Made by a program: the position numbers and the translations under genes. A model generated the notes under the pieces. That model saw nothing but the letters and a program-made list of their open reading frames with translations, ran no database searches and was not told the DNA's origin. From contig CM060733.1 in assembly GCA_030704615.1 (NCBI GenBank), forward strand, positions 18,106,001-18,166,000: a DNA stretch of 60,000 bases. The letters run 5' to 3'. Of the stretch, positions 33,326 to 44,520 are shown in pieces (position 1 is the first letter of the stretch; each line of letters opens with the position of its first letter). This stretch comes from Takakia lepidozioides. Its lineage: Eukaryota; Streptophyta; Takakiopsida; Takakiales; Takakiaceae.

Positions 33326-35381
33326 GACCTGCCTAACCTGCAGATGGCCCTATTAGATAGATTCTATTCCTCCTTACAAATATTTTCAATGGATGTTGAG
33401 AGTACTACCCCAACAGCCAATCCCCCAGGGCTTCAACCATGTAGAAGTATCAGCGAGGATAAACATCCCCATAGATCACAAAAGAGGGAAGGGTATGTAC
33501 AGAATGAATGCATCCCTCCTTGATATCCCATACTTCAAATCAGGCTTGCAGGAGGCCTGGACATTGGCTGGTACGACCATCTAAGACCCAATACAACGAT
33601 TCCAAGAGAAACTAAAAGTAGTTTCATAGCCAGTCAAACCCTTAGCAAATCCATAGCTGAAGCCAAGAAACAAAAAATCGCAGCTCTTACTAAATGCCTT
33701 AAGGTATGCCAGATAAGGATGGAGAGCCCCCGCTGTGACGAGCACACTTTCCAGACTTACAGGGAAGCCAGGTTCAATATGGAGTACTTCCAAAACCTCA
33801 ATTACGCAAATATGATTACAGAATGGTCGGATTACTGGAGGAGGAGAGGGCAAGATATGACGTGGATGGGGGGAAATAACGAAAAGCTCAAGTTGAAGCT
33901 GGCATTAACTGGTCTACGAAAGGCGAGAAAATGACCAAGCACTTCTTTCAGCAAAACAAGGCAGAAAAGGGCAACGCAAACCATTTCAAGCCTAAAAGAT
34001 CAACGTGGCACCATTACCTCAGAGCCCAAAACAATGACATCAGTGGCATTCAGCCATTTTGAAACCCTCTTCCACAGCCACCAACAATCCCTCGACCTCT
34101 CTGATATCCAACGCCAATGCCTGGCACAAACTCCCACACTTGTTACACCAGCCATGGCACAATCTCTGGAAGGTCCATTTACGAAGCAGATCTCAAGGAT
34201 GCTCTATCCAAACTCCACAATGGAAAGTTCCCCGGAATAGATGGTATACCAGTAGAGTTTACAAGGCACTGTGGGATTATATCTCCAAGGACCTCACTGA
34301 AATGGCAAACCACATTTACTAGCAACAACACATCCCCCCATCATTGATGCAAGGGGTGATTATCCTCCTCTTCAAGGACCGCACAAACATAGCCAACTAC
34401 AGACCTATTACGTTGCTTAATGTTGCATATGAAATAATCGCTAAAACATTGGCTAGGCGTCTCCAACCACTCTTACCTGTCATCATCAGACCTGACCAGA
34501 CAAGATTTATCAACTTGTAAGGTATATCTTGGACAATCTTCTACGGGCCCAATAAATACCTCACTACGCCAGCAGAACAAACCAAGCCATCTCCCTCCTA
34601 TTACTGGATTTTGAAAAAGCGTTTGACAGGGTCGAGTGGTCTTTCCTATTGGGAGCCTTGCAGAAGGTGGGACTGCCCCAGAGCTTCTGCCAATAGGTTA
34701 AAATACTATTGCAGGGATCAACAAGTCGGGTCCTAGTCAATGGCCACTTATCGAAAGCCTTCTCCCTGCGCAGATTAGTTAGACAGGGCTGCCCGCTGTC
34801 ACCATTCCTGTTCTTGGTGGCAGTGGATTTGTTGGGCCACATGCTGCAAGCTAACCAAGCCATCACAGGGCTAAAAACCATTAACCACATCACCCGCCAA
34901 CCAATTCAAATCAGGGAATCCATGTTCGTGGATAACACATTTCTTGCACTTCAATCTAACCCTGAGAATCTGGACTGTGTCGGCATACCTTAGAAACCTT
35001 CTGCCAGGCTTCAGGCTTCAAAGTAAACTGGGGAAAGACATGCGCTTTGCTGGTGGGTGACACCACAATGTTACAAATAGGGACACAACCCACGTGGGGG
35101 ACAGAGAAGGGATTAAAATGTCTTCAACCAGGCCAGACTACCACTCTGCTAGGGTACACGTTTGGAATCAACCTTACAGACCATCAGCGTTTTGAACCCA
35201 CCATGGCCCATCTTAGATCCAAGCTAACCCATTGGGGCTCCTACCACCTCTCTATAACAGGGAAAGCCATCGTTACAAACCAGATCCTATCGGCAGGCTT
35301 ATGGTTCTTCTCGGCCCTGTGGAAACCAGGCTCAACTCATATCAAAGAAGCCAGAAAATGTTACAGAATTTCATATGGGGG

Positions 35382-35389
35382 GCTCATAC
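35382..35389. repeat. 8-bp target-site duplication, left (hAT MITE)
   Basis: GCTCATAC, repeated exactly at 36118-36125. Eight bases is the hAT superfamily signature. Confidence 0.9.
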
Positions 35390-36117
35390 TAGTGTTGTAC
35401 TGGTATGTCCATTTTGACATACCAAATTGGTACTGGTATGTCCAACTTGGCTCTTGGGTCCAACTGGTAGGGCCCGGGGTAGATTAGGACTAGCCAGGGT
35501 AGGTTATAGGATGGGTATGGGTATTTCCAATTTTGAGATACCCTGGTCCCAGGCATGGGTATGGCAAAAACTCAAGTGACATATGGGGGGAGCATGTGCA
35601 ATGGTATGGTATACCCTAACAGTCATCATACTGTATTCAAAGCTAAAATTAAAACCAGACTGAGGGCAACATACAAAAGCTAAAAAAAATTGCAATCACA
35701 CATGCCCATGCAAACTAATTTGTATTGCTCATACATGTGAAGGTCTTTGTATTGTAAGGCTGGATTGTAACAAATGGGAGAAAAGCTCGATGCCATGACA
35801 AAAACTGAAGAAATCTTGCATATTGTACCTTGTATGCTGATCATTGTACGCCATACCTTCTGCCCTTGTTGTATCATTGCACATACATGCCAGCTTGGGT
35901 TCATCAATCCTCAATACGGGTCTCAAGCGGAGTATGAAAATAGTTCATATTTAGACTGGTATGGTAGGTTGGGGGGTAGGTCCAGTGTTCAAAACCCGGG
36001 TCCATGATATAGCCGGGGTATATGCCCCAAGACATACCCAACTGGTATGTTCTATAGTACCCTTACTCATACTAGTGCACATACCCCGGCCTACTGGCAC
36101 ATACCAGTACAACACTG
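35390..36117. mobile_element. Non-autonomous hAT element (MITE, 728 bp)
   Basis: Terminal inverted repeats TAGTGTTGTACTGGTATGT (left) and CAGTGTTGTACTGGTATGT (right, reverse complement) differ only at the first base. They match the hAT-style CAGTGTTG start. Perfect 8-bp duplications flank it. The interior has no coding frame and is built of further ACTGGTATG / CATACCAGT words, typical of subterminal transposase sites. Removing it with one duplication rejoins the LINE frame as NFIWGAHTHNDKKRPQVSWK without any shift, so the boundaries are exact. Confidence 0.92.
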
Positions 36118-36125
36118 GCTCATAC
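36118..36125. repeat. 8-bp target-site duplication, right (hAT MITE)
   Basis: GCTCATAC, identical to 35382-35389. Confidence 0.9.
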
Positions 36126-37841
36126 CCACAATGACAAAAAGAGACCGCAGGTGTCGTGGAAACAAATCTGCCTTCCAAAAAAAAAAAGAGGTGGGCTGGG
36201 TATTATAGATCTTGACAAACAAATCTCAGCCCTCCTTGCAAAGTGGATCCCACGATTTCTAGGGCCAGAGGGAGGCTGGTGGAAATTCTTGGTCGTAGAT
36301 AACATTGCAGCAGCCTCTCTTCTGAAAGCTACCATCTGGAAACCATCGTATAGATGGATAGTGAATGGGTTCAAACACAAAAACGCAGGCTCCCCATTGT
36401 GGAATTCCATATGGCAGGCCTGGGCCTTACTCAGACCCTTCCTTTCCAAAGCTGAGCCTACATCGTTCGAAGAGACCAGTAGACAAGCTTTGTTCCGGCT
36501 AAACAACAATGTAACATCACCAACCCAAAGACAACAAGCCAAGAAATGGTCGGGCTGGGATGCGAGGGGTATGTCTAGGGTATCTGATATCTGGAGCCAG
36601 GGCTGCTTCCTGTCCAAGCAGCTGTCAATATAGTGGGGAAAGTAAGAGCGAATCACAGGTTCCAAACCTTGTTGCAATCGATTCCTACGCTATGGTCGGA
36701 TATCCTCAAAGATGGGCCCTCAACACCTACCACTAACTACTGGACACTGGCGATTCTCTCCAACAAGCTAACCATTCTCTTTGTCATCAGCTCCAATGGA
36801 CAATTCATGGAGGGATTCTCCTTTCACATAGACACCATCACCATGACCCTTTCTATCCAAGACACCGCCGTGCAAACCTTTCAACATCGCATCCACACTC
36901 CAGTCTCCATCTGCTGTTGGTTATCACTAGCAAAAGAAATTAATCCCCTACCCCCACTAAACCAGTCTCTATTCTCCTGGCTTTCTTCCAATCGTTTTAT
37001 TTGGATCCTAGGTAGACCTCTTCGGGAGTTGGACTTGGACCCGAAAGAATGGTCTTGGAAAATAGCCAGGGCTCCAGAGCTTTTTTTTTTCCTACACCAC
37101 AAAGAAAAGATACCTGGCTCTGAATCGCTCTCCTCCTCTGTTGGATAAATGGAATGGAAGATGGAGCCATATGGGATTTGATAATGAAAGTTGGGATACA
37201 ATATGAAGATGCATATAGAAGAATGACATACCTGCTAAGCTCTCAGTATTTCTGTGGCAGATAGTCAATAGGGTGATGAAAGTAGGCGAATGGCTGGGGT
37301 TCGATAGCGCCCTACAATGCAAATGCTGCTCTGTAGCTATCTTGGAGTCCCAGGAACACTGCTTGCTTCACTGCACCATCCATCCATCATCTGGCCACTC
37401 GTCAAATCTTTCTACCGCTCCTAGGACAATCACCACTCAGGGCCCATGACCATAGACTTGCTATATTATGACAGAGCTACAAAGCAGAATGCCAGCCACT
37501 GCCCAGTGCTAGATTCCCTTAGAACAACAACTCTCTGGCACTTATGGAGGGCAAGATGCAAGCGAACCTTCGATGGAACTACATGCTCAGTGTCCACCCT
37601 CTTGTCTGCTGTGTGTTATGATATGCTAATAGAAGCGAGGAAGGCCTGGATCAAACTATGTGCTGCCACTAAAAAAAACCCTCGAAATACGGGTCAGTTA
37701 CACCTCGCCTTCGTAGCCACATGGGCCCATCAGGGCATCATTTGCACAAGCAATTGTGCAGACCACTGCGACTGGAACAAGCTACCTCCGCCCGCATGGT
37801 GTGATATCTCTACCTCAGTCCACAACATCACCAGAGTTTGA

Positions 37842-38185
37842 CAGAGACAGGGACGTGAACTGGAAACATGTCAAGGAACCTGCTAAGCCGTCTAGGCTCC
37901 ACTTCCGTTGATCATTGCAAAATCTTCATTGCACAAGATTCGATACGATGCAATCTCTGATAGTGCAGGAGCCTTAGGCTCGCGGGAATACGAAAGGCTA
38001 GTCTCTATTCACTTTTTCAATACATTGCAATATGCATTCGCTAGCCAGATACGCTCTACTCCGTAGGGAGTAGTCAACATTCACTAACATCGGCGTGTGT
38101 GCCTCATGTCGCTTATGAGGGTTTTAATTTTTTTCCCTCTAAATAACTTATAATAAAATATCCCAGGGCTCTAACCCCTGTTAAT
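37842..38185 (+). other. LINE 3' untranslated region
   Basis: Non-coding DNA between the end of LINE-like reading frames and the A-rich tail. It ends with AATAAAA and an AGGGCTCTAACCCC block also seen at 10222. Confidence 0.5.
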
Positions 38186-38213
38186 TTAAAAAAAAGAAAA
38201 AAAAAGAAACAAG
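38186..38213 (+). other. A-rich tail of the LINE
   Basis: An A-run interrupted by single G residues follows the AGGGCTCTAACCCCTG block, consistent with a retrotransposon 3' end on the plus strand. A flanking target duplication was not identified. Confidence 0.5.
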
Positions 38214-38483
38214 CATTTAATAATGAACTGAAAATTGTAGCTGATAAATAACAATCCAGGAAAAATTTCACCAAATACCGTATGGTACATCAGTACCATC
38301 ATATGATCTGTGATGTGGATGTGATGACACTTGTTGCTCTTAAGAAAAAAAAAGAGGAAAAGACAACAGACACAAGTGATGCTCGTGATTATATTATGAA
38401 AACAGAAATGTAGCATTTGTTCACAAGGAAGGCCTAGTCTGTCTGGAAATCACAGAGACAACAGGAGCTGTAGAATTGAAGCC

Positions 38484-41400
38484 ATGGAGTTGGGTGCTTT
38501 GCTAACACCCACTCACCATCTCAGACACGCAGTCATGCAACCTTGCATCAAGATAGATTTGACCCAAAATCAGATTGGTTCGCCTCCTCCCACCATTGTT
38601 TCTACAGTACATTACTGCGCATCCAGGAGGCATGTGGATGTGGGAGAAAAGAGAAGGCTTATTTCCCGGGGAATCTCCAATGCCGTCAATGTGAGATGCT
38701 ATGCAGAAGGCTTTGTGCAGACGACGGATTCTGGTATCGAGCTTGCTCCCCTTCACTCTCTCTTTACTATTTTATATTCGAGACCAGCGGGAGTAGAAGT
38801 AGAGCGTGCATTTTCTGTGAGAGAGCTATGGCACGCCCATCTGAAACTGTCATCCAAGTGGGAGGCGCTGAAGTCAGTGATGGGGCTTGCATCTCTGTTG
38901 TGGCCAAATATACAACTATGAGTAGAGTCGCTCTGACTCTACGCTCTTTCAAAGCATGTAATTTTGAAATTTTCAGTGCCTGACTTAGTTGCCCTTTGGT
39001 AAGGAAGGGGTTTAGTGTCTACTGGGTGGTATGGGATTAGATTAGCTTAAAATTCATTTAGTTCCCGTATATTGTTGTCTTTGCTCCAACTTCGACGCGT
39101 TTGTATGGTTTGTTGGGTGCACTGGAGTTGTTCAACTGCAGTTATAAGCAGTCCACTTTTGTGAACTATTTACTACCAGGGTTTCTCCACTCCTGTCACG
39201 ACTGCAAACGAAATTGTCGTATGCTAGCCAGAAGTAGGTTAGCAATGGTTATGGCTCTGTCGTTGGAATTGTGGCTATTGGAAGATTAAGATGGTGTACT
39301 CTATTCAAACATGTGTGGGGCATTCACTAACCATATGTGATTTTACCACCTGAGAGCTGGTAGTAGTGTGTCTGTAACGGGTCTGAACTACCACTCGTCT
39401 GTGGTGGGAAATCAGATTACAATTTGACTATTTTAAGGCTAATCCAACCAACTAAACTTGGTATGCTCTTCGTGGATTGTTGACATCACCGAAACCTGAC
39501 ACAAATTGGATTTTGCTAATGCCAAGTTGGTGCAAAAACCTCTGCAAGTTGCCCGCAGATAAGAATGGCAGAAGCCATGAGTGGGAATCCGTCACAAACT
39601 TGTTGCAGAGGTCGGGCATGTTGGTCTCATTGTCTTCTCCAGAAGATGCTTTGAGGGAAGGGCGCTGGGTGAAGCTAATCTGTGGAGCTAGCTTTGAGGT
39701 GAGCATGCACAGGGTAACACAACTTTTGAAACCATCTCGGGCAGGGTAATTTTTATGGTATCTGTGTGTGCAATTTTTTCATCCAAAATCCCCTAGAGAA
39801 GAATGCTCACATTTTCAAGAATCTGTGTTCAACTGTGCTGCGCAGGATGTTGCAGACATTCGAAATCTTTCTCTGGTCTACTCCTTGGCTGGAGGTGATA
39901 TACAATCCCTTGCTTCTTCAGTTTCTGTTTTTCCCATTTTGTGCTGTCTGGAGCCAGTTCAAGTTTGGGTGAACACCTACCAAGGGAGGTCTGCAGCGTT
40001 CAGTCTTGGTTCTTTGTTGGTGGTGCCATGGCATATGCTGACTGTCATGTCTTTTCAGGGTTTCTGATTGTCGAAGATATGATGATGTGGCGTGGATAAG
40101 AGATTATAGCAAAGTTGAGGGTCTCTCTTATCCACCACCTCCTCTCTCTCCACCCTCATGTCCTGTGCTATTGAGACTGGGCACGGGGTTCATGGCAATG
40201 AGTCTACCCTCAAATGCAATGATTCCATCTGTCCATGCCTTTGTGCTACAGTTGGGGTTCCGTTGGTCTCTGGTACTTGTGGTGCCACTGTTAACAGTGG
40301 GCCCTCCCTCGGAGTGTACCTGGCCATACTAGACTTCTTTCTTCCTTCGTTGTTTCGTCTCTCTTCAGAAGATGACACTAGATATGATATGCTTGTTTGG
40401 TTGGCAGTTGACTGCATTGATTGTGCGGCTGATTCTGCGGTGGTTGCTGCTGTGCTGGAGGGAGTGACAACTGCCCAATTAGTTGCTCGCCAGCTGGATG
40501 CTGCCCGGAGTTTCCAATTACGCAGACCGTGGATTATGGTCAGCATTAATGATGATGAGGATCCCCATTTCAGGAAAGCTGGTATGGCGACTACTGTTAC
40601 TATCTGCATATGATTATCTCTGTTTCAGTCTCTATATCCTCTCCAAAAATCCGAACTAATTGTCTCTATCAGGTAAGTCACACTACCGGAGTGAGCCCCT
40701 CCCAAAGGTAGAATCTGTTCGTTCCCTCTTGTTCCGCCCAAACTGGGCACGGGGTCTATTGCCACAAGGCTACGGCAAACGACGTCTTATGAGTACATTC
40801 TATATCCTCTCCGAAGCATGTGGTGCTAGTGACGACGTTTCTGTACACATTCTTCCTGTACCTTGGGAGCTCTAAAAGAGATTTTTTTCTGTTCAAAATG
40901 TCCAAACATACTGGATGTGAATTAATAATAACTCATTGGATCAATCAAAAGGCCTGAATGGCAATTTCAAATTAGCTTTTGTACCACATAATCCCCAGTA
41001 TGGGACAGGAAGAGTGAAGAAGTGCTGCATATCATTTCTAACATTTTGGTTGTTTGATTGCAGAATTTGATTCTCAGTTCTGCCCTGCTGACTGCCCACG
41101 TCCATGTGAGTGGGTGTGCCCTGCTTCTGCTATTGCATTCAACAGGCCGGCACGTGGACTGGAAATTATTCCACGTGCAATTGCTGAGCCAAGCAACTTG
41201 GACTATCACTCCGAGCTTCCAATGGTAGTTGGTCACAGTCCCCTCCAAGCTTTGTGTTACATCTTGATGACATCTCACTGCTGTGATGTTGAACATTTGG
41301 GGTTGTCTTCTGTTTCTGAGCTTTTGAGCTAGTGCAACTTGCTGTTTAAATCTGCACCCCCTACCCGCCCCCTTCCTCTCCTCACCTAAGAAAGTACAAT

Positions 41401-44400
41401 TCCTCTCTTTCTTTCCCTCCATTGTTTTTAAAGTTCCTCTAGAAAGGCCTTGTGTCCTAACCACCGGGTCATCCGTTGGATGCTCACTACATATAAATAC
41501 TTACCTAAACTTTTGGTGAACAGGGGGGAGTGATAACGGAGCGCTGCTATGGATGTGGGCGATGTCTCCCTATCTGCCCTGTTGGCATCATCCGTAAGTT
41601 CTTGCCTAGAAGCTAAGGCCCTGTTTTTAGGTCCCACCAAGTAACAATTATTTGATTACTGGTGCTGAACTTTGGCACCCAAGGGTCATTGCTAGAGGCC
41701 ATTCAACACCTCCAAGTTATTTGCATACCAAACAGGGGCCCCGTTCTTCTGTTTTCTTCTTTCAAGTTGTAAAGAACGCATCACAATGAATGGTCCTTAC
41801 TTCTCACATCATCCTTCTGCTGTAATCATTTACTCTTATGAGCTACTTCCTTGGAGACATGAGAGTTTGACTTTTTCTGTTCCTTTATGAAGCTAGGAAC
41901 ATTTAAGGAGGGACTCTCCACTTACCTTTCTAGGGCAGACAGACTTGTGAAGAGCTGTGTTTGCATGCTAACCTCCTTCTAGGGGCTGTGAAACCAAGGT
42001 CTGGCTGAAGTGATGTGGTTTGTGAAGGAGCCAGGACATACGTGAGAAGTTTGAAGACCGTTGCAGATCTTTTGTGTAGCAGTGATGTGGATGCTATTGA
42101 GATACATACAGGGGTTGGGTGTGTAGGTTTCCCTCCTCCTCCCTCTGCCTGCAGTAATTTGCTCTTTCATAAGCAGTGTGTTTCGTTCTACTATGCACTC
42201 CACTGTAGTATCATGGATGGCTTGGAAATGATCTGGGTGATGGTTATCTAGGACATTGCTTGAAGTATATTTTCTTTCAGTTGCCGTGGGTCTCTCCATT
42301 GGCCAAGCAGACTCCATGATCTCTTCTTTTTGGGTTTCCTGTGGAAGTTGCAGTTCCTCTCTTTCTTCTTTTGTTTTCTCTTTTGGGCACTGGTGCGTGT
42401 TCATGTGTGCTCCTGAATTTGATTTGGGATGTGATGTTGTAAGGCTATGTTCATGGTTTTCAGAAAGACGGGACGTATAATGAATATGGTAGTTGTATGT
42501 GTATGGGTGGATGGATGGCTGCAGACATCTGGATGCCTTTAGAAAGCTGGTGGCAGGCCTGGCAAATGAATTACTGTCTCTTAAACTTGTAGCTGTAAGT
42601 ACTGGAATGCTCTCAAGTTTCCGAGGGAATGTCCATGTGTAGCTTTGAAATGCTAACCAGGCTCAACAGGCCTCCAAGCTGGGTCAGTAATCACAGATTA
42701 TCCGTATTTGTTAGGGATGAATGACAAATGACTGTTATTTTGTTGGAAATAGGAAACCTGAACTGACACCCTTTGGAACTGGATGGGTTATTCAGGATTT
42801 GTCTTACCAGTGCCGTGACACTCACATAGAGACAGTGTTTTCCAGGTTAGTGTACCAGATTTGGGCAAGTTGATGGTCCCTACATTGGCAGCCATGTACA
42901 ACTGCCTGCAGCCTTCTCTCACTTGTCTCAACCTTTGGCAGGTCTGTTTGTTTCCCTCTCTCTCGGACGTTATAAAACACCATTTCATTTCATTTCTCAG
43001 ATGCAAAAGAGAGAATATTATCTGCTTAGCCCACTGGGTTTTCTTTTGGCACCTCATTGAACGGTGAGGTACAGTACTGTTATCACATCTTTTTCCATGG
43101 TGCAGGTACATGATAAGGTAGCTAATAATCAGGATGATGTAGATCAGAGTAACGTATTTTATGTGACCTGCTACCTCCTGGTGTATCTCAGCACAATGGG
43201 GACCGATGTGTAGCCCAAGTAGGCTCCCACTTTGAGCCAACTAATAATCTGGGGCTCTGATGGTAGTTGTCCCCCTCTAAGATGGGAATAAACAGACCTC
43301 TCTAGTTCTGTCTGCTATATTGCCATTTGGGGCTTCCTGTATCATCTCACCTCTCTTCAATTTCTTTCCCATGTGCCTTTCTTTTCTCTTGCTAGTGAAC
43401 TGTACGTTTGTGTGTGAGAATAACTGGATTATATCTCATTCCCACACATGGAACGTCATCGGGTGTGGAATAGTTATTCCAGTGAGATTGTTGCTCAACC
43501 AGGAATCAGTCCCTCGTGTGATGTCTAGCTATGGTCACAAAAGTAGCAAAGGCTTTTAGTCGTGACGATTTTCTCCCCCTTTCTTACCCGTAGAGACAAG
43601 GTTTTGATGTTTAAATAGGGTTTCGTCAATGCAGCTGGATGGACGGCCAATGAGTGGTGACATAGGAGCTGGAGCAACACGGGCTGCGGTTTCTCTGGCT
43701 GCACATGTGACAGCATCTCCAGATCGTCCGCCAGGCAATTGCTTTAGCCATAGGATATCACAGCAAAAGTCTACATGCTGATATTTCTTGTATGTCCCTG
43801 TTTTAGTCTTGTTATGATTCTGAGGTCGTGGTTTCCAATTTGCTTAATGCATCAATTTGCTGGTGATCGCAGGTTTTATTCAACTTGCTGGAGGCACAAA
43901 TGCTCACACAGTGGATGCTCTAAAGAGAGCTGGGTTATTCCAGTCTACTTCATTGGGAAAGGAGGCGGTGATAGCAGGAGTGGCCTATGGTGGCTATGCC
44001 CGGAAGGTAAGGATTTCGTGCTTTCTTCTTTCTGTCTTCGGTGAGACACCCCCAGACAAACACATGGATGTGTGGGTTAAGTGCTATATGGCTCAATGGA
44101 ATGTTGCCTGTTAAACACATAAAGATCTAGAGAGAACAGCACCCAATCTGGCCAAGGTCACAATTTGTATCCTGTTAAATGCCACATTTGCAAAATGGTT
44201 AGAAGTGAGGGTAGAGTACCAAAAAGGCTTATGAGCCTGATCTCTCCTGAATCTAAACCTCTGATATAATTCTGAATAAGTTGTCATGGATTGTTCACAG
44301 ATTGTAACAAATTATCTTCAGAAGATGGAGATTTGTCAAAGACAGTGGGAGGGGTCCCATTCTGACCTGCTACAAAGTGCTAGTGCACCCGTGGGTTTAG

Positions 44401-44474
44401 AGCACTATCCTTCTCTTTTGTTAGGTGCACTTCAAGAAGCTGTTTCTTTGATTGGTCCTCTCAAAGGTTTCTAG
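38484..44474 (+). CDS. LdpA-like iron-sulfur protein, 12 exons (502 aa)
   Basis: Exons joined by phase: 38484-38733, 39559-39698, 39846-39894, 40408-40581, 41064-41224, 41524-41593, 42028-42118, 42525-42594, 42846-42941, 43635-43734, 43873-44006, 44301-44474. They total 1509 bases and every join keeps frame. LdpA landmarks in order: REGRWVKLICGASFE, LAGVDCIDCAAD, RPWIMVSINDDEDPHFRKA, first 4Fe-4S set Cys 211/215/219/223 (CPADCPRPCEWVC), second set Cys 266/269/272/276 (CYGCGRCLPIC), VDAIEIHTGVG, LDGRPMSGDIGAGATRAA, and FIQLAGGTNAHTV..GVAYGGYARK. In cyanobacteria LdpA is a redox-sensing input to the circadian clock; the role in plants is unknown to me. The first exon (83 codons, few acidic residues early) may be a plastid transit peptide; it is the least certain exon. 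The intron at 43735-43872 is GC-AG. Confidence 0.92.
42965..42998 (+). repeat. Retroelement 3' tail (ATTTC repeats) in an LdpA intron
   Basis: GGACGTTATAAAACACC followed by ATTTC repeats. The same sequence, with one substitution and one extra pentamer, directly follows the U6 sequence at 49801-49847 (minus). It is probably the 3' end of a non-LTR element or SINE with a pentameric tail. Confidence 0.5.
43735..43872 (+). other. GC-AG intron of the LdpA-like gene
   Basis: Donor CCAG^GCAATT and acceptor GATCGCAG^GT. No GT donor is available that keeps the conserved RPPG-FIQLAGGTN join, and the GC site preserves phase exactly. Confidence 0.7.
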
Positions 44475-44520
44475 AATAAATTAGAGATAGGATAGGATTA
44501 GAGAGGGAGAGTCCAGCTTA

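Larger units (their letters stand above)
33317..37841 (+). pseudogene. L1-type LINE ORF2, 3' part: reverse transcriptase, zinc finger and C-terminal region (degenerate)
   Basis: It continues the endonuclease fragment at 11662. Pieces in order: end of endonuclease and linker (LDRFYSS, ARINIPIDHKRGKG), reverse transcriptase (GIDGIPVEFTRH, ANYRPITLLNVAYEIIAK, LDFEKAFDRVEW, VRQGCPLSPFLF, and FVDNT where active elements have FADD), then NFIWG, SWKQICLPKKKRGGLGI and a C-terminal zf-RVT module (FLWQIVNRVMKVGEWL..CKCC..HCLLHC, about 37255-37370). An RNase-H-adjacent WHLWRARCKRTFD follows. Many frameshifts and stops. The FADD to FVDN change would abolish polymerase activity. A hAT-type MITE interrupts it at 35390-36117. 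Expected tail is at about 38186. Confidence 0.9.

Noticed and set aside
11669-33348. Target-site duplication TGCAATGGC / TGCAGATGGC for element B
   Set aside because: It is imperfect, leaves the LINE out of frame and the ends without inverted repeats. AACAACCGA is exact and restores the frame.
40660-40875. An extra LdpA exon from the open frame at 40660-40875
   Set aside because: The A/E join between 40581 and 41064 already restores the conserved HFRKAEFDSQFCP with correct phase, and this frame has no LdpA similarity.
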